Shown here: piece after piece, positions 48,409 through 57,362 of the stretch
Layout: each line of letters begins with the position of its first letter
Position numbering within the stretch: position 1 is the stretch's first letter
Assembly: GCA_025757645.1 (NCBI GenBank)
Contig: CP107216.1
Span: forward strand, 124,001-188,000
Source of the DNA: Clostridiales bacterium
GTDB taxonomy: Bacteria; Bacillota; Clostridia; Oscillospirales; Oscillospiraceae
Direction of reading: 5' to 3'
Length of the DNA: 64,000 nucleotides
Position numbers and translations under genes: made by a program
Notes under the pieces: generated by a model
What the model saw: only the letters and a program-made list of their open reading frames with translations
The model's database searches: none
Told to the model about the DNA's origin: nothing

Positions 48409-49689
48409 TTATGCGTCCTTGTCCTTGTCCGCGTCCGGGTCGGGCTGCACGAGCACGCGCTCGACGCGGCGGCCGTCCATGGCGAGGACCGTGACGGTGA
48501 GGTTTTCGTACCGGAAGCTGTCGCCCACCTTCGGGAACGTGCCGAAGCGCTCGAGCGTCCAGCCGCCGACGGTGGTGCTGTCGGCGTCGTCGAGGGCGTC
48601 CTCGTTCCAGTCGAGCAGCTCGAGAAAGTCCGAGAGCGTCATGGCGCCGTCGAGCTCATAGCCGCCGTCGGGCCGCGTGACGACCTCGTTTTCCACCACG
48701 TCCTTCTCGTCCCAGATGTCGCCGACAAGCTCCTCGAGCACGTCCTCCATCGTGATGACACCGAGCGTGCCGCCGTATTCGTCCGTGACGACGGCGAGGT
48801 GCTTCTGCTCGCGGCGGAGCTTTGCCAGCACGTCGGGCAGGCGCGTGGTCTTGTAGACGAAGCACGGCGGAATGAGCTGCGCGCGCAGATCGTCCGGCCG
48901 GCCGTCCATCATGGCCTTGTAAAAGCGGTTGAGGTACAGGAAACCGATGATATTGTCCACGCTGCCGGAGTAGACCGGCAGGCGGGAATACGACGAATCG
49001 TTGATGATGCGCACGATCTCGTCCCAGTCGTCGTCGATGTCGATGGCGACCATGTCGACGCGGGCGGTCATGGCCTCGCTCGCGCTGACGTCGGAAAAGT
49101 CGAGCGCGGAGCGCAGCAGCTCGCTGCGGTCCTCGTCGAGCACGTCCTCGTCCTCGGCCGTCTCGATGATCGACTGCAGCTCCTGCGAGGCGGCCTCCTC
49201 GGGATCGCCGTCGCCGGCATCGCCGTGCAGCGGGCGCGTGATGAGGTGCACGAGCCCGACGACGAGCCAGATCACGGGGTAGAGGATGACCGACAGCGCG
49301 CGGATGATATAGGCATTGCGCAGGGCGATGCCGTTGGCGTTCTGCTTGGCGACGATCTTCGGCATCGTCTCGCCGAAGATGATGACCAGCAGCGTCAGCA
49401 CGACGGTGGACACCCACGTCCACTGCTCGCCCGCGAGCAGGATGACGATCACGGAGCCGAGCGACGACGCCGCGATGTTGACGAGGTTGTTGCCGATGAG
49501 GATGGCGCTGAGGGTGCGGTCGAAGTGGTCGAGGATGCCGACGGCCGTTTTCGCGCGGCGGTCGCCGTCCTCGGCGGCGTTTTCGAGCCGCAGGCGGTTG
49601 GCCGACGAATACGACATTTCCGACGCGGAGAAGAACGCCGACAGCGCGATCAGCACGACGAGCGCGGCAAAATACCACACGATGCTCAT
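48409..49689 (-). CDS. CNNM/HlyC-CorC-type transporter, second copy
   Basis: The 426-residue protein has an N-terminal DUF21 membrane domain (about 1-190; ALSAFFSASEMSYSSANRLR, ILIGNNLVNIAASSLGSVIV, GETMPKIVAKQNA). Two CBS domains follow (about 215-335; TARVDMVAIDIDD, VVTDEYGGTLGVITMEDVLE), then a C-terminal CorC_HlyC domain. Family members are linked to magnesium or cobalt export and Mg homeostasis. It overlaps the upstream paralogue by four bases (ATGA at 49686), so the pair is co-translated and may form a heterodimer. The name haemolysin is historical. Confidence 0.9.
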   Translation of the reverse strand: MSIVWYFAALVVLIALSAFFSASEMSYSSANRLRLENAAEDGDRRAKTAVGILDHFDRTLSAILIGNNLVNIAASSLGSVIVILLAGEQWTWVSTVVLTLLVIIFGETMPKIVAKQNANGIALRNAYIIRALSVILYPVIWLVVGLVHLITRPLHGDAGDGDPEEAASQELQSIIETAEDEDVLDEDRSELLRSALDFSDVSASEAMTARVDMVAIDIDDDWDEIVRIINDSSYSRLPVYSGSVDNIIGFLYLNRFYKAMMDGRPDDLRAQLIPPCFVYKTTRLPDVLAKLRREQKHLAVVTDEYGGTLGVITMEDVLEELVGDIWDEKDVVENEVVTRPDGGYELDGAMTLSDFLELLDWNEDALDDADSTTVGGWTLERFGTFPKVGDSFRYENLTVTVLAMDGRRVERVLVQPDPDADKDKDA

Positions 49690-51017
49690 GCCGGCTCGCC
49701 CCCTTTCTCCGGGGCGGCGTCCGCGGGGGCGGCCTCGTCGGTCTCCTCCGGCAGCAGGCGCACGACGAGCTTGACGATGCGCTTTTGCTTCATGTCGGAA
49801 ATGCGCACGTCGAGCCGGTGATAGCGGAAGCCCTCCCGCTCGCGCGGGATATAGGAAAACTGCTCATACGTCCACTCGCCGAGCAGCTTGTAGCGCAGCT
49901 CCTCGTCGTCCTCGGGGTCGGTGTAGTCGAGCCGGTCGAACACCTCGCCGACGGTCATCTCGGCATCGACCTCGTAGCGGCCGCCGCCGAGCGGCACGAA
50001 CGACTCCTCGACCACGTCGTCCTCGTCCCAGATCTCGCCGACGAGCTCCTCGACGATGTCCTCCACGGTCACGATGCCGAGCGTGCCGCCGTAGTTGTCG
50101 GTGACGATGGCGAGGTTTGCCTTGCGGCTGCTCAGCTCGGGCAGCACCTCGGCGATGAGGGTGCTCTGGTGCACGAACACGGGCTCGTCGAGCAGGGGGC
50201 GCACGTCCACGGCCTTGCCGCCGGCGGCAATGCACGCCTTGATGTATTTGCGGATCTGCAGGATGCCGATCACATTGTCAATGCTGTCGGCATACACGGG
50301 CAGACGGCTGTGGCGCTGCTCGCGCACGTAGGCGAGGATCTCCTCCGGGGGATCGTCCACGTCCACGGCGGCGACGTCCACGCGCGCCGTGATGACGCTC
50401 TCGACCGGCACGTCGGCAAACGACAGGGCCGAGCTCATGAGCTCGCCGCGCTCGGCGGTCAGCTCCCCGTCGTCGGTCATGTTCTCGATGATGTCGGCCA
50501 GCTCATCCTCCGTCACGGTCACGGCGGGCTCGCTCTGTACGCGGCGGGCGACGGCGTTGCCGAAGGCGGTGAGCAGGGCGGACAGGGGCTTGAAGAGCAC
50601 CATGAAAAACCGCAGCGAGCGCGCCGTGCGCATGGCCAGCCGCTCGGCGTATTTCTTGGCGATGCTCTTCGGCAGCATCTCGCCTGCGAAGAACACGACC
50701 ACGGTCGTGACGAGCGTGCCGGCGGTGACGGCCCACATGCCCCACTGCCGCTGCACGGCCACGGTCACGAGCGTTGCGATCGTCAGGTGCAGAATGTTCG
50801 TGCCGATCAGCAGCGTCGTGATCGCCTGATCGAAGTGGTCGAGCACATACAGCGCCTGCTCGGCGCGGCGGTTGCCGTGGTCAGCGGCGGCTTTGAGCCG
50901 GATGCGGCTCGCGGATGCAAACGCTGTCTCCATGACGGCGAAATAGGCCGCGCCAAGGAGCAGCACGATGATAACAGGCAAAATATTCCATAAATCCTGC
51001 TTAGGGCCAGCGTCCAT
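49686..51017 (-). CDS. CNNM/HlyC-CorC-type transporter, first copy
   Basis: The 443-residue paralogue of the next gene has the same plan: DUF21 (GAAYFAVMETAFASASRIRL, LLIGTNILHLTIATLVTVAV, GEMLPKSIAKKYA), a CBS pair (VITARVDVAAVDVDD, IVTDNYGGTLGIVTVEDIVE) and CorC_HlyC. The ATG at 51017 is the first possible in-frame start, as a stop lies just upstream; AGGAG is 13 bases away, a weak signal. The promoter overlaps the end of dnaE. The leader (about 65 nt) has a GC hairpin but no recognised riboswitch. Confidence 0.9.
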   Translation of the reverse strand: MDAGPKQDLWNILPVIIVLLLGAAYFAVMETAFASASRIRLKAAADHGNRRAEQALYVLDHFDQAITTLLIGTNILHLTIATLVTVAVQRQWGMWAVTAGTLVTTVVVFFAGEMLPKSIAKKYAERLAMRTARSLRFFMVLFKPLSALLTAFGNAVARRVQSEPAVTVTEDELADIIENMTDDGELTAERGELMSSALSFADVPVESVITARVDVAAVDVDDPPEEILAYVREQRHSRLPVYADSIDNVIGILQIRKYIKACIAAGGKAVDVRPLLDEPVFVHQSTLIAEVLPELSSRKANLAIVTDNYGGTLGIVTVEDIVEELVGEIWDEDDVVEESFVPLGGGRYEVDAEMTVGEVFDRLDYTDPEDDEELRYKLLGEWTYEQFSYIPREREGFRYHRLDVRISDMKQKRIVKLVVRLLPEETDEAAPADAAPEKGGEPA

Positions 51018-51087
51018 TGCGGATCATCACACTCCTGAATACCTCCCCCGGCCGGTGCCTATCCGGACGGGAGATAAATTAACGTTC

Positions 51088-51116
51088 ATGATACCATAAA
51101 ATACCCGGCGCGTCAA
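51088..51116 (-). promoter_or_regulatory. Promoter of the CNNM pair
   Basis: On the minus strand TTGACG (51111-51116), a 17-bp spacer and TATCAT (51088-51093). The -35 overlaps the dnaE stop codon. Confidence 0.75.
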
Positions 51117-54100
51117 CGGCTTTTCTCCTCCGTGACGGCGACGTTGCCCGGCCCTGCCAGCTCGCGCAGCTCCTCGACGAGCGCGGGGTGCACGACGCAG
51201 CGGGCCGCGGCGCGCCGGCCCGTGTCCTCAAACACGAGCACGAGCTGCTCGTCGCCGGGGAACATCTCGAGGATGAGCTCGATGCGCTTCACGGCCGGGT
51301 GGTCCTTATCCGGCAGCCGCACCCAGAGCCGGTGACGCTTCGGCGGCTCGGGCCGCGGCGGCGGGTCGCGGCGCGGCGGCGTGCGCAGGGTCTCGAGCCC
51401 CTGCTCCGTCAGCGGCAGGACCTTGTCCGCCACGAGCTGCGGGTCGGATTCATCCCGCGTCGAGATGCGCCCGGCGACAAACAGCGCGGGGTTTTCCTGC
51501 GCCAGCAGGTCGCGGCAGGCGTCGAGCGCGGGCGAAAACACGAGCACCTCCATGCTGCCGCCGTCGTCCTCGAGCTGGAGGTAGGCCATGCGGGTGTTCT
51601 TGCGCGTGGCGCGCTCGCGGCTGGCGGTGCAGATACCGGCCAGCACGACGCGCTGCCCGTCGCGGTAGCGGTGCGCGGCCGTGGCCGGGGCGTGGAAGCT
51701 CGCGAGAATGTCGCCCATGGGCGCGGCCTTGGCCTGCTGCGCGAGCGCGCGGTAGTCGTCCATCGGGTGGCCGGTGAGGTACAGCCCCGTCGTCTCGCGC
51801 TCCATGGCTATGAGCTCCGCGCGCGTGAACTCCTCCACGTCCGGCAGCACGAGCTGCGTCGTGTCGGCGGGCGCTCCCCCGTCGTCCGGCGCGCTGAAGA
51901 GGTTCATCTGGCCGGTGAGGTTCATGCGGCTCTCGCTCGCCGCGCCGCCCAGCACGCGGTCAACCGACTGCATGAGCGCCTTGCGCTTGTAGCCCATGCG
52001 GTCGAAGCACCCGGCGCGGATGAGGCTCTCGACGGCGCGGCGGTTGAGGTCGTGCCCGTTCATGCGGCGGCAGAACTCGTCAAACGCCGTGAACGGCCCG
52101 CCGATCTCCCGCTCGCGCATGAGCGCCTGGATGAGTCCGCGCCCCACGCCCTTGATGGCCACAAGGCCGAAGCGCAGATCACCCTCCTCGACGGTGAAGT
52201 CGGCGTCGGACGCATTGATGTCCGGCGGCAGCAGGCGGATGCCCAGCTCGCGGCACTCGGCGATGTACTCCGTGACCTTCGGCGTGTTGTCGAGCACGGA
52301 GGTCAAAAGCGCTGCCATGTATTCGTGCGGGTAGTTGCGCTTCATGTACGCCGTGCGGTAGGACACGATGGCGTAGGACACGGCGTGCGCCTTGTTGAAG
52401 GCGTAGCTTGCAAAGGCGAGGATCTCGTCGTAAATTTCGTTTGCCGTCCGCTCCGGCACGCCGCGCGCCACCGCACCGGGGATATTCCGCTCCGGGTCGC
52501 CGTGCACGAACGCGGCGCGCTCGGCCGTGATGACGGCCTCTTTCTTCTTCGACATGGCGCGGCGGATCATGTCCGCCTGCCCGAGCGAGAACCCGGCCAG
52601 CTGCCGGAAGATCTCGATGACCTGCTCCTGATAGACGATGCAGCCGTAGGTCACGGACAGGATCGGCTCGAGCAGGGGGTGCTTGTAGGTGATGCGCTCC
52701 GGGTGCGCCGAGCAGGCGAGAAACCGCGGGATGCTCTCCATCGGCCCGGGGCGGTAGAGCGCGATGACGGCGGTGATGTCCTCGATGCTGCGCGGGCGCA
52801 GCCCCATGCACACGGCCGTGATGCCCGCGCTCTCGAGCTGGAACACGCCGACGGTGCGCCCGGCGGCGAGCATGTCAAACGTCTTCTTATCGTCGAGCGG
52901 GATGTGCTCGACCTGGAACCCCGGCTCGCGGCGGCGCACCTGCCGCGCCGCGTCCTCGAGCACGGTGAGGTTGCGCAGGCCGAGAAAGTCCATCTTCAGC
53001 AGTCCCAGCTCCTCGAGCGTCGTCATCTGGAACTGGCACACGAGCGCGCCGTCGTTGCTCGCCAGCGGCACGTAGGCGTACACCGGCTGCTCCGTGATGA
53101 CCACGCCCGCCGCGTGCGTGGACGCATGCCGCGGCATGCCCTCGATGGCGCGGGCCGTGTCGATGAGCTGGTGCAGCCGGTCGTCCCCGTCATACATGGC
53201 GCGCAGCGTCTGCGACTGCTGCAGCGCCTCGTCGAGCGTGGTGTTGATGCCGCCGGGGATGGCCTTGGCCACAGCGTCCACCTCGGCGTAGGTCATGTTC
53301 ATGACCCGGCCGACGTCGCGCACTGCCGCGCGCGCGGCCATCGTGCCGAACGTGACGATCTGCGCCACGTGGTCGGCGCCGTATTTGCGGATGACGTAGT
53401 CGATCACTTCCCCGCGCCGCTGCACGCAGAAGTCCACGTCGATATCCGGCATGCTTACGCGCTCGGGGTTGAGAAAGCGCTCGAAGTAGAGGTTATACTG
53501 CACGGGGTCCACGTCCGTGATGCCGAGGCAGTAGGACACGACGCTGCCGGCAGCGCTGCCGCGCCCCGGCCCGACGGGGATGTGCTGGGCCTTGGCGTAG
53601 CCGATGAAATCGCTCACGATGAGAAAGTAGTCCACAAAGCCCATGCGCCGGATTATGTTGAGCTCATAATCCAGCCGCTTTCGCACCTCCGGCCGGTCGC
53701 CGTAGCGTTTGGCAAAGCCGCGCGCGCACAGCTTCGTGAGATAGGCGTCCGCGTCCGTCTCCCCCTCCGGCAGCAGAAAGCGCGGCAGGTGGTAGTGGCC
53801 GAACGTGAAGTCGAAATGACACCGGTCAGCAATGCGCTGCGTGTTTTCCACCGCGTCGGGATATTCGTCAAAGAGCGCGCGCATCTCGGCCTCGCTCTTG
53901 AGGTAAAACTCGTCGTTCGGGAAGCGCAGGCGGTCCGGGCTGTCGAGCGTCTGCCCGGTCTGGATGCACAGCAGCACGTCCTGATCGTAGGCGTCCTGTT
54001 TTTTAATATAGTGTACGTCGTTCGTCGCCGCGAGGGGGATGCCCGTCTCGCGGTGGATGCGCAGCAGCGCCGCACGCACGCGCGCCTCGTCGGTCATGTG

Positions 54101-54631
54101 GTGGTTCTGCAGCTCAAGGTAGAAGTTCCCCTCACCGAAGAGCTCCTGCAGCTCCATGGCGCGTGCCTTGGCCGCCTCATAATCTCCCCGCAGCACCGCG
54201 CGCGGAATGTCGCCCGCCACGCAGCCGCTCAGGCAGATGAGACCGTCTGCATGTTTGTGCAGCAGCGGCCAGTCGATGCGCGGCTTGCCGTAAAACCCGC
54301 GCTCGAACGCGGCCGACACGAGATAGCACAGGTTGTGGTAGCCCGTCTCGTCGCGGCAGAGCAGGATCAGGTGCGTGTAAGCATCGTCCACGCCGTGGAC
54401 GCGGTCGGTCATGCCGCGCGGGGCGACATAGACCTCGCAGCCGATGATCGGCCGGATGCCGGCAGCGACCGCCGCCTTGTAAAAAGCGACCGCGCCGTAC
54501 ATGACACCGTGGTCGGTGATCGCCAGCGCGGTCTGGCCCAGCTCCTTGGCGCGCTCGATGAGCGGCCCGATGCGGCATGCGCCGTCGAGCAGGCTGTATT
54601 CACTATGTACGTGCAGGTGTGCAAACCCCAT
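51113..54631 (-). CDS. dnaE: DNA polymerase III subunit alpha (DnaE)
   Basis: The 1172-residue replicative polymerase begins with a PHP domain (FAHLHVHSEYSLLDGACRI, LAITDHGVMYGAVAF). The catalytic palm carries GPGRGSAAGSVVSYCLGI and MPDIDVDFCVQRR with the metal-binding Asp pair. The Lys-rich finger region has SKKKEAVI, and CASYAFNKAHA-like sequence (FASYAFNKAHAVSYAIVSYR) follows. An OB-fold domain lies near residue 975 (VVLAGICTASRERATRKNTR). The length is typical of DnaE1/DnaE3. It lies 12 bp after whiA, in a conserved clostridial gene order. Confidence 0.97.
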   Translation of the reverse strand: MGFAHLHVHSEYSLLDGACRIGPLIERAKELGQTALAITDHGVMYGAVAFYKAAVAAGIRPIIGCEVYVAPRGMTDRVHGVDDAYTHLILLCRDETGYHNLCYLVSAAFERGFYGKPRIDWPLLHKHADGLICLSGCVAGDIPRAVLRGDYEAAKARAMELQELFGEGNFYLELQNHHMTDEARVRAALLRIHRETGIPLAATNDVHYIKKQDAYDQDVLLCIQTGQTLDSPDRLRFPNDEFYLKSEAEMRALFDEYPDAVENTQRIADRCHFDFTFGHYHLPRFLLPEGETDADAYLTKLCARGFAKRYGDRPEVRKRLDYELNIIRRMGFVDYFLIVSDFIGYAKAQHIPVGPGRGSAAGSVVSYCLGITDVDPVQYNLYFERFLNPERVSMPDIDVDFCVQRRGEVIDYVIRKYGADHVAQIVTFGTMAARAAVRDVGRVMNMTYAEVDAVAKAIPGGINTTLDEALQQSQTLRAMYDGDDRLHQLIDTARAIEGMPRHASTHAAGVVITEQPVYAYVPLASNDGALVCQFQMTTLEELGLLKMDFLGLRNLTVLEDAARQVRRREPGFQVEHIPLDDKKTFDMLAAGRTVGVFQLESAGITAVCMGLRPRSIEDITAVIALYRPGPMESIPRFLACSAHPERITYKHPLLEPILSVTYGCIVYQEQVIEIFRQLAGFSLGQADMIRRAMSKKKEAVITAERAAFVHGDPERNIPGAVARGVPERTANEIYDEILAFASYAFNKAHAVSYAIVSYRTAYMKRNYPHEYMAALLTSVLDNTPKVTEYIAECRELGIRLLPPDINASDADFTVEEGDLRFGLVAIKGVGRGLIQALMREREIGGPFTAFDEFCRRMNGHDLNRRAVESLIRAGCFDRMGYKRKALMQSVDRVLGGAASESRMNLTGQMNLFSAPDDGGAPADTTQLVLPDVEEFTRAELIAMERETTGLYLTGHPMDDYRALAQQAKAAPMGDILASFHAPATAAHRYRDGQRVVLAGICTASRERATRKNTRMAYLQLEDDGGSMEVLVFSPALDACRDLLAQENPALFVAGRISTRDESDPQLVADKVLPLTEQGLETLRTPPRRDPPPRPEPPKRHRLWVRLPDKDHPAVKRIELILEMFPGDEQLVLVFEDTGRRAAARCVVHPALVEELRELAGPGNVAVTEEKSR

Positions 54632-54643
54632 CGTGCGTTCCTT

Positions 54644-55543
54644 TCAGTCGTCCATGTGAAATTCCATGAGTTTTTTCAGCCGGTAGTTCAGGCAGCTCTT
54701 CGTCACCGGCGGATACGAGAGCGTGGCGAGGTCGGCCAGGCTGGCCTCGGGATTGGCAATGCGCAGCAGCGCCGCGCTCTGCAGCTTTTCCGGCAGCACG
54801 TCGAGCCCGTAGTCGCGCTCGATGCGGCGGATGGCGTCGATCTGCTCCTGCGCCGCGGCGACGACCTTGTCGGCGTTGGCGGTGTCGCAGTTGACCTTGC
54901 GGTTGATGGAGTTGTTCATGGACTTCTCCACCTTGGCGGACATGATGTCCATGGCGGCGCAGGGCGCGCCGATCTTGGTCAGGAAGTCCTCGATGGCCTC
55001 GGACTTCTTGAAATAGAGCACGGTGTTCGCGCCGCGGTCGATGCTGCGCGCGGCAAAGCCCAGCTCCGTGAGCAGGGCGGCCGTCTCGCGGCTGACGCTC
55101 GCGTGCGCCGTGATGAGCTCGAGGTGGTAGTTCTTGCTCGGGGCGGTCACGCTGCCGCCCGCGAGAAACGCCCCCCGCAGGAACGACGCCTTGCAGCAGT
55201 CGTTTTCGAGCACGGCGAGGTTGATGTGGTGCGCGACCGTGCGCGAGAGATCAGCGCCGAAGGCGGCGAACACCGTCTCGACGGCGGCGCGGTCGGTGAT
55301 GGTCAGCACGTGGCGGCCGCCGGCCTTTTCCCCGGCCGGCAGGGCAAAGTGCGCGCCGAACGCGCGGCGAAACAGCTTCGGCAGCCGCTCGGCAAAGGCG
55401 TCGCACGCCGTGACGATGCGGATCTCCCGCGTCGTGAACGTGTGGCAGTACAGCAGCACGCCATAGGCCTCGGCCACGGCGCAGCAGTGGCGGCTGACCG
55501 GCACGCGGCACAGCTCGTTTTTCACTTCGGATGCAAAGGACAT
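54644..55543 (-). CDS. whiA: DNA-binding regulator WhiA
   Basis: The 299-residue protein has an N-terminal LAGLIDADG-like region (FASEVKNELCRV; SFLRGAFLAGGSVTAPSKNYHLELI) and a C-terminal helix-turn-helix (ASLADLATLSYPPVTKSCLN). WhiA influences cell division and sporulation genes in Gram-positives. It starts 12 bp after rapZ. The usual neighbour yvcK is absent here. Confidence 0.96.
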   Translation of the reverse strand: MSFASEVKNELCRVPVSRHCCAVAEAYGVLLYCHTFTTREIRIVTACDAFAERLPKLFRRAFGAHFALPAGEKAGGRHVLTITDRAAVETVFAAFGADLSRTVAHHINLAVLENDCCKASFLRGAFLAGGSVTAPSKNYHLELITAHASVSRETAALLTELGFAARSIDRGANTVLYFKKSEAIEDFLTKIGAPCAAMDIMSAKVEKSMNNSINRKVNCDTANADKVVAAAQEQIDAIRRIERDYGLDVLPEKLQSAALLRIANPEASLADLATLSYPPVTKSCLNYRLKKLMEFHMDD

Positions 55544-55555
55544 GGCGCGCCTCCG

Positions 55556-56419
55556 TCAGGTCTTGGGAAAGTCCCGGTTGCGCAGGCGGACGTTGGCGTC
55601 GCGCGCGGCGAGGTAGTCCGTCAGTACCTTGGCCACGGCCACGCTGCGGTGCTGCCCGCCCGTGCAGCCGATGCCGATCGTGAGCGCATAGCGCCCCTCG
55701 GCGGCGTACTGCGGCAGGAGAAAATCGACCATGTCGGTGAGCTTGGAGAGGAAATTTTTCGCCACGTCGCTGCGCAGGACGTATTCCTGCACCTCGGCGT
55801 CCATGCCGCTCATGGGGCGGAGCTTTTCGACGTAAAACGGGTTCGGCAGAAAGCGCACGTCGAACACGAGGTCGGCGTCGATCGGGATGCCGTACTTGAA
55901 GCCGAAGGACACGACGTTGACGAGAATGTCGCGCCGCGTGCCGCCGTCGGCAAAATACTCGCAGATGCGCTTTTGCAGCATGGCGAGCGTGAGGCCCGTC
56001 GTGTTGATGACGAAGTCCGCGCGCTCGCGCACGGGGGCGAGCAGCTCGCTCTCGCGGCGCACGGCCTCGGGCAGGGAGCAGCCGCTCTCGGCCTGCAGCG
56101 GGTGCGGCCGGCGCGACTCCTTGTAGCGGCGCACGATGGCGCTCTCCGACGCCTCGACGAACAGAATGCGGTAGTGCACGCCCATGCTCTTAAGCTCCCC
56201 GAGCGCGGCAAACAGCTCGGAAAAGCTCTCCTGACTGCGGATGTCCGTCACGAGCGCGACCTTTTCATACCGTCCGCGCGTGGCCAGGCACAGCTCGGCA
56301 AACTTCGTCAGCAGTGCCGTGGGCATATTGTCCACGCAGTAAAAGTCCAGATCCTCCAGCACGTCGGCCGCGCGGCTCTTGCCGCCGCCGGACAGGCCCG
56401 ATACGATCAGAAATTCCAT
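55556..56419 (-). CDS. rapZ: RNase adapter / nucleotide-binding protein RapZ
   Basis: The 287-residue protein has a Walker A (VSGLSGGGKSRAADVLEDL), the VDNMPTALLTKF segment, a Walker-B-like region, and the C-terminal substrate-binding domain with IGIGCTGGQHRSVAVAKVL. In Bacillus the homologue YvcJ is a nucleotide-binding protein linked to competence; in E. coli RapZ controls GlmS through small RNAs. It lies 4 bp after murB. Confidence 0.96.
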   Translation of the reverse strand: MEFLIVSGLSGGGKSRAADVLEDLDFYCVDNMPTALLTKFAELCLATRGRYEKVALVTDIRSQESFSELFAALGELKSMGVHYRILFVEASESAIVRRYKESRRPHPLQAESGCSLPEAVRRESELLAPVRERADFVINTTGLTLAMLQKRICEYFADGGTRRDILVNVVSFGFKYGIPIDADLVFDVRFLPNPFYVEKLRPMSGMDAEVQEYVLRSDVAKNFLSKLTDMVDFLLPQYAAEGRYALTIGIGCTGGQHRSVAVAKVLTDYLAARDANVRLRNRDFPKT

Positions 56420-56423
56420 CCCG

Positions 56424-57341
56424 TCACCCCCGGATGATCTTCACTTCCGGCTCGAGCTCCACGCCGGACGTGCGCAGCACCTCGCTGCGGATGTGATCCA
56501 TGAGCCGCAGCACATCGTCAAACGTGGCCCCGCCGCGGTTGACAACGAAGCCCGCGTGCTTTTCACTCACCTGCGCGCCGCCGACGGCATAGCCCTTGAG
56601 GCCGGCCGCGTCGATGAGCGCAGCGGCGTAGCCCCCAACAGGGCGCTTGAACGTGCTGCCCGCGCTCGGCAGGTCGAGCGGCTGGCGGCTGCGGCGGCGC
56701 TCGCTCAGGTCGAGCATACGTGCCCGGATCTCCGCCGGGTCGCCCGGCGTGAGCGCGAGCGTGCTGCCGAGCACGACGCAGTCCGTGTCGGAAAACACGC
56801 TGTGCCGGTAGCCGAAATCATGCGCCGCGCCCTCTGCCTCGCACAGGTTCAGGTCATGGTCAAGATAGCGCGTGGAGACGACGACGTCCTTCATCTCGCC
56901 GCCGTAAGCGCCCGCGTTCATCGACACCGCGCCGCCCAGCGAGCCGGGGATGCCGTGGGCAAATTCCAGCCCCGCGAGCCCATAGCCCAGCGCCGCCTGC
57001 GCCAGCCGCGCGAGCGGGATGCCCGCGCCCGCGCGCAGGTGCGTCGCGTCGGTGCGCGCCACGTCCGCCATGCGCTCGCCCATCTGCACGACGATGCGGT
57101 CAACATCGCCGTCGGTGATCAGCAGGTTCGTGCCGTTGCCGATGAGGAGCGGCTGCGCGCCGCCGCCGCGCACGATGCGGCAGACGGCCGCCGTCTCCTC
57201 CGCGGACGCGGGGCGCACGAGCGCGCGCGCCGGCCCGCCGATGCGAAACGAGCAGTGCGCGCGCATCGGTTCGTATTCCAAAAGCTCCAGCTCCGGCAGC
57301 TGCTCGCGCAGCGCGCGGACGATGGGGTCGAGATTCGTCAT
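56424..57341 (-). CDS. murB: UDP-N-acetylenolpyruvoylglucosamine reductase
   Basis: The 305-residue FAD enzyme makes UDP-MurNAc for peptidoglycan. FAD-binding motifs are visible (CSFRIGGPARALVRPAS, LLIGNGTNLLITDGD, GIPGSLGGAVSMNAGAYGGE). The catalytic Ser is in LPSAGSTFKRP and the conserved Glu in LEPEVKII. The length is that of type II MurB. It lies between hprK (21 bp upstream) and rapZ. Confidence 0.97.
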   Translation of the reverse strand: MTNLDPIVRALREQLPELELLEYEPMRAHCSFRIGGPARALVRPASAEETAAVCRIVRGGGAQPLLIGNGTNLLITDGDVDRIVVQMGERMADVARTDATHLRAGAGIPLARLAQAALGYGLAGLEFAHGIPGSLGGAVSMNAGAYGGEMKDVVVSTRYLDHDLNLCEAEGAAHDFGYRHSVFSDTDCVVLGSTLALTPGDPAEIRARMLDLSERRRSRQPLDLPSAGSTFKRPVGGYAAALIDAAGLKGYAVGGAQVSEKHAGFVVNRGGATFDDVLRLMDHIRSEVLRTSGVELEPEVKIIRG

Positions 57342-57362
57342 AACTTCCTGTTCCTTTCCGGG

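Noticed and set aside
51018..51087. Leader of the CNNM pair as an M-box or yybP-ykoY riboswitch
   Set aside because: It is about 65 nt, too short for an M-box, and I see neither motif; only a GC hairpin is present.
51188..56437. A plus-strand open frame of 1749 codons antisense to dnaE, whiA and rapZ
   Set aside because: GC-rich coding DNA leaves the opposite strand free of stops. The translation is Arg/His/Ala/Val-rich and matches no family, while the minus strand encodes well-known genes.
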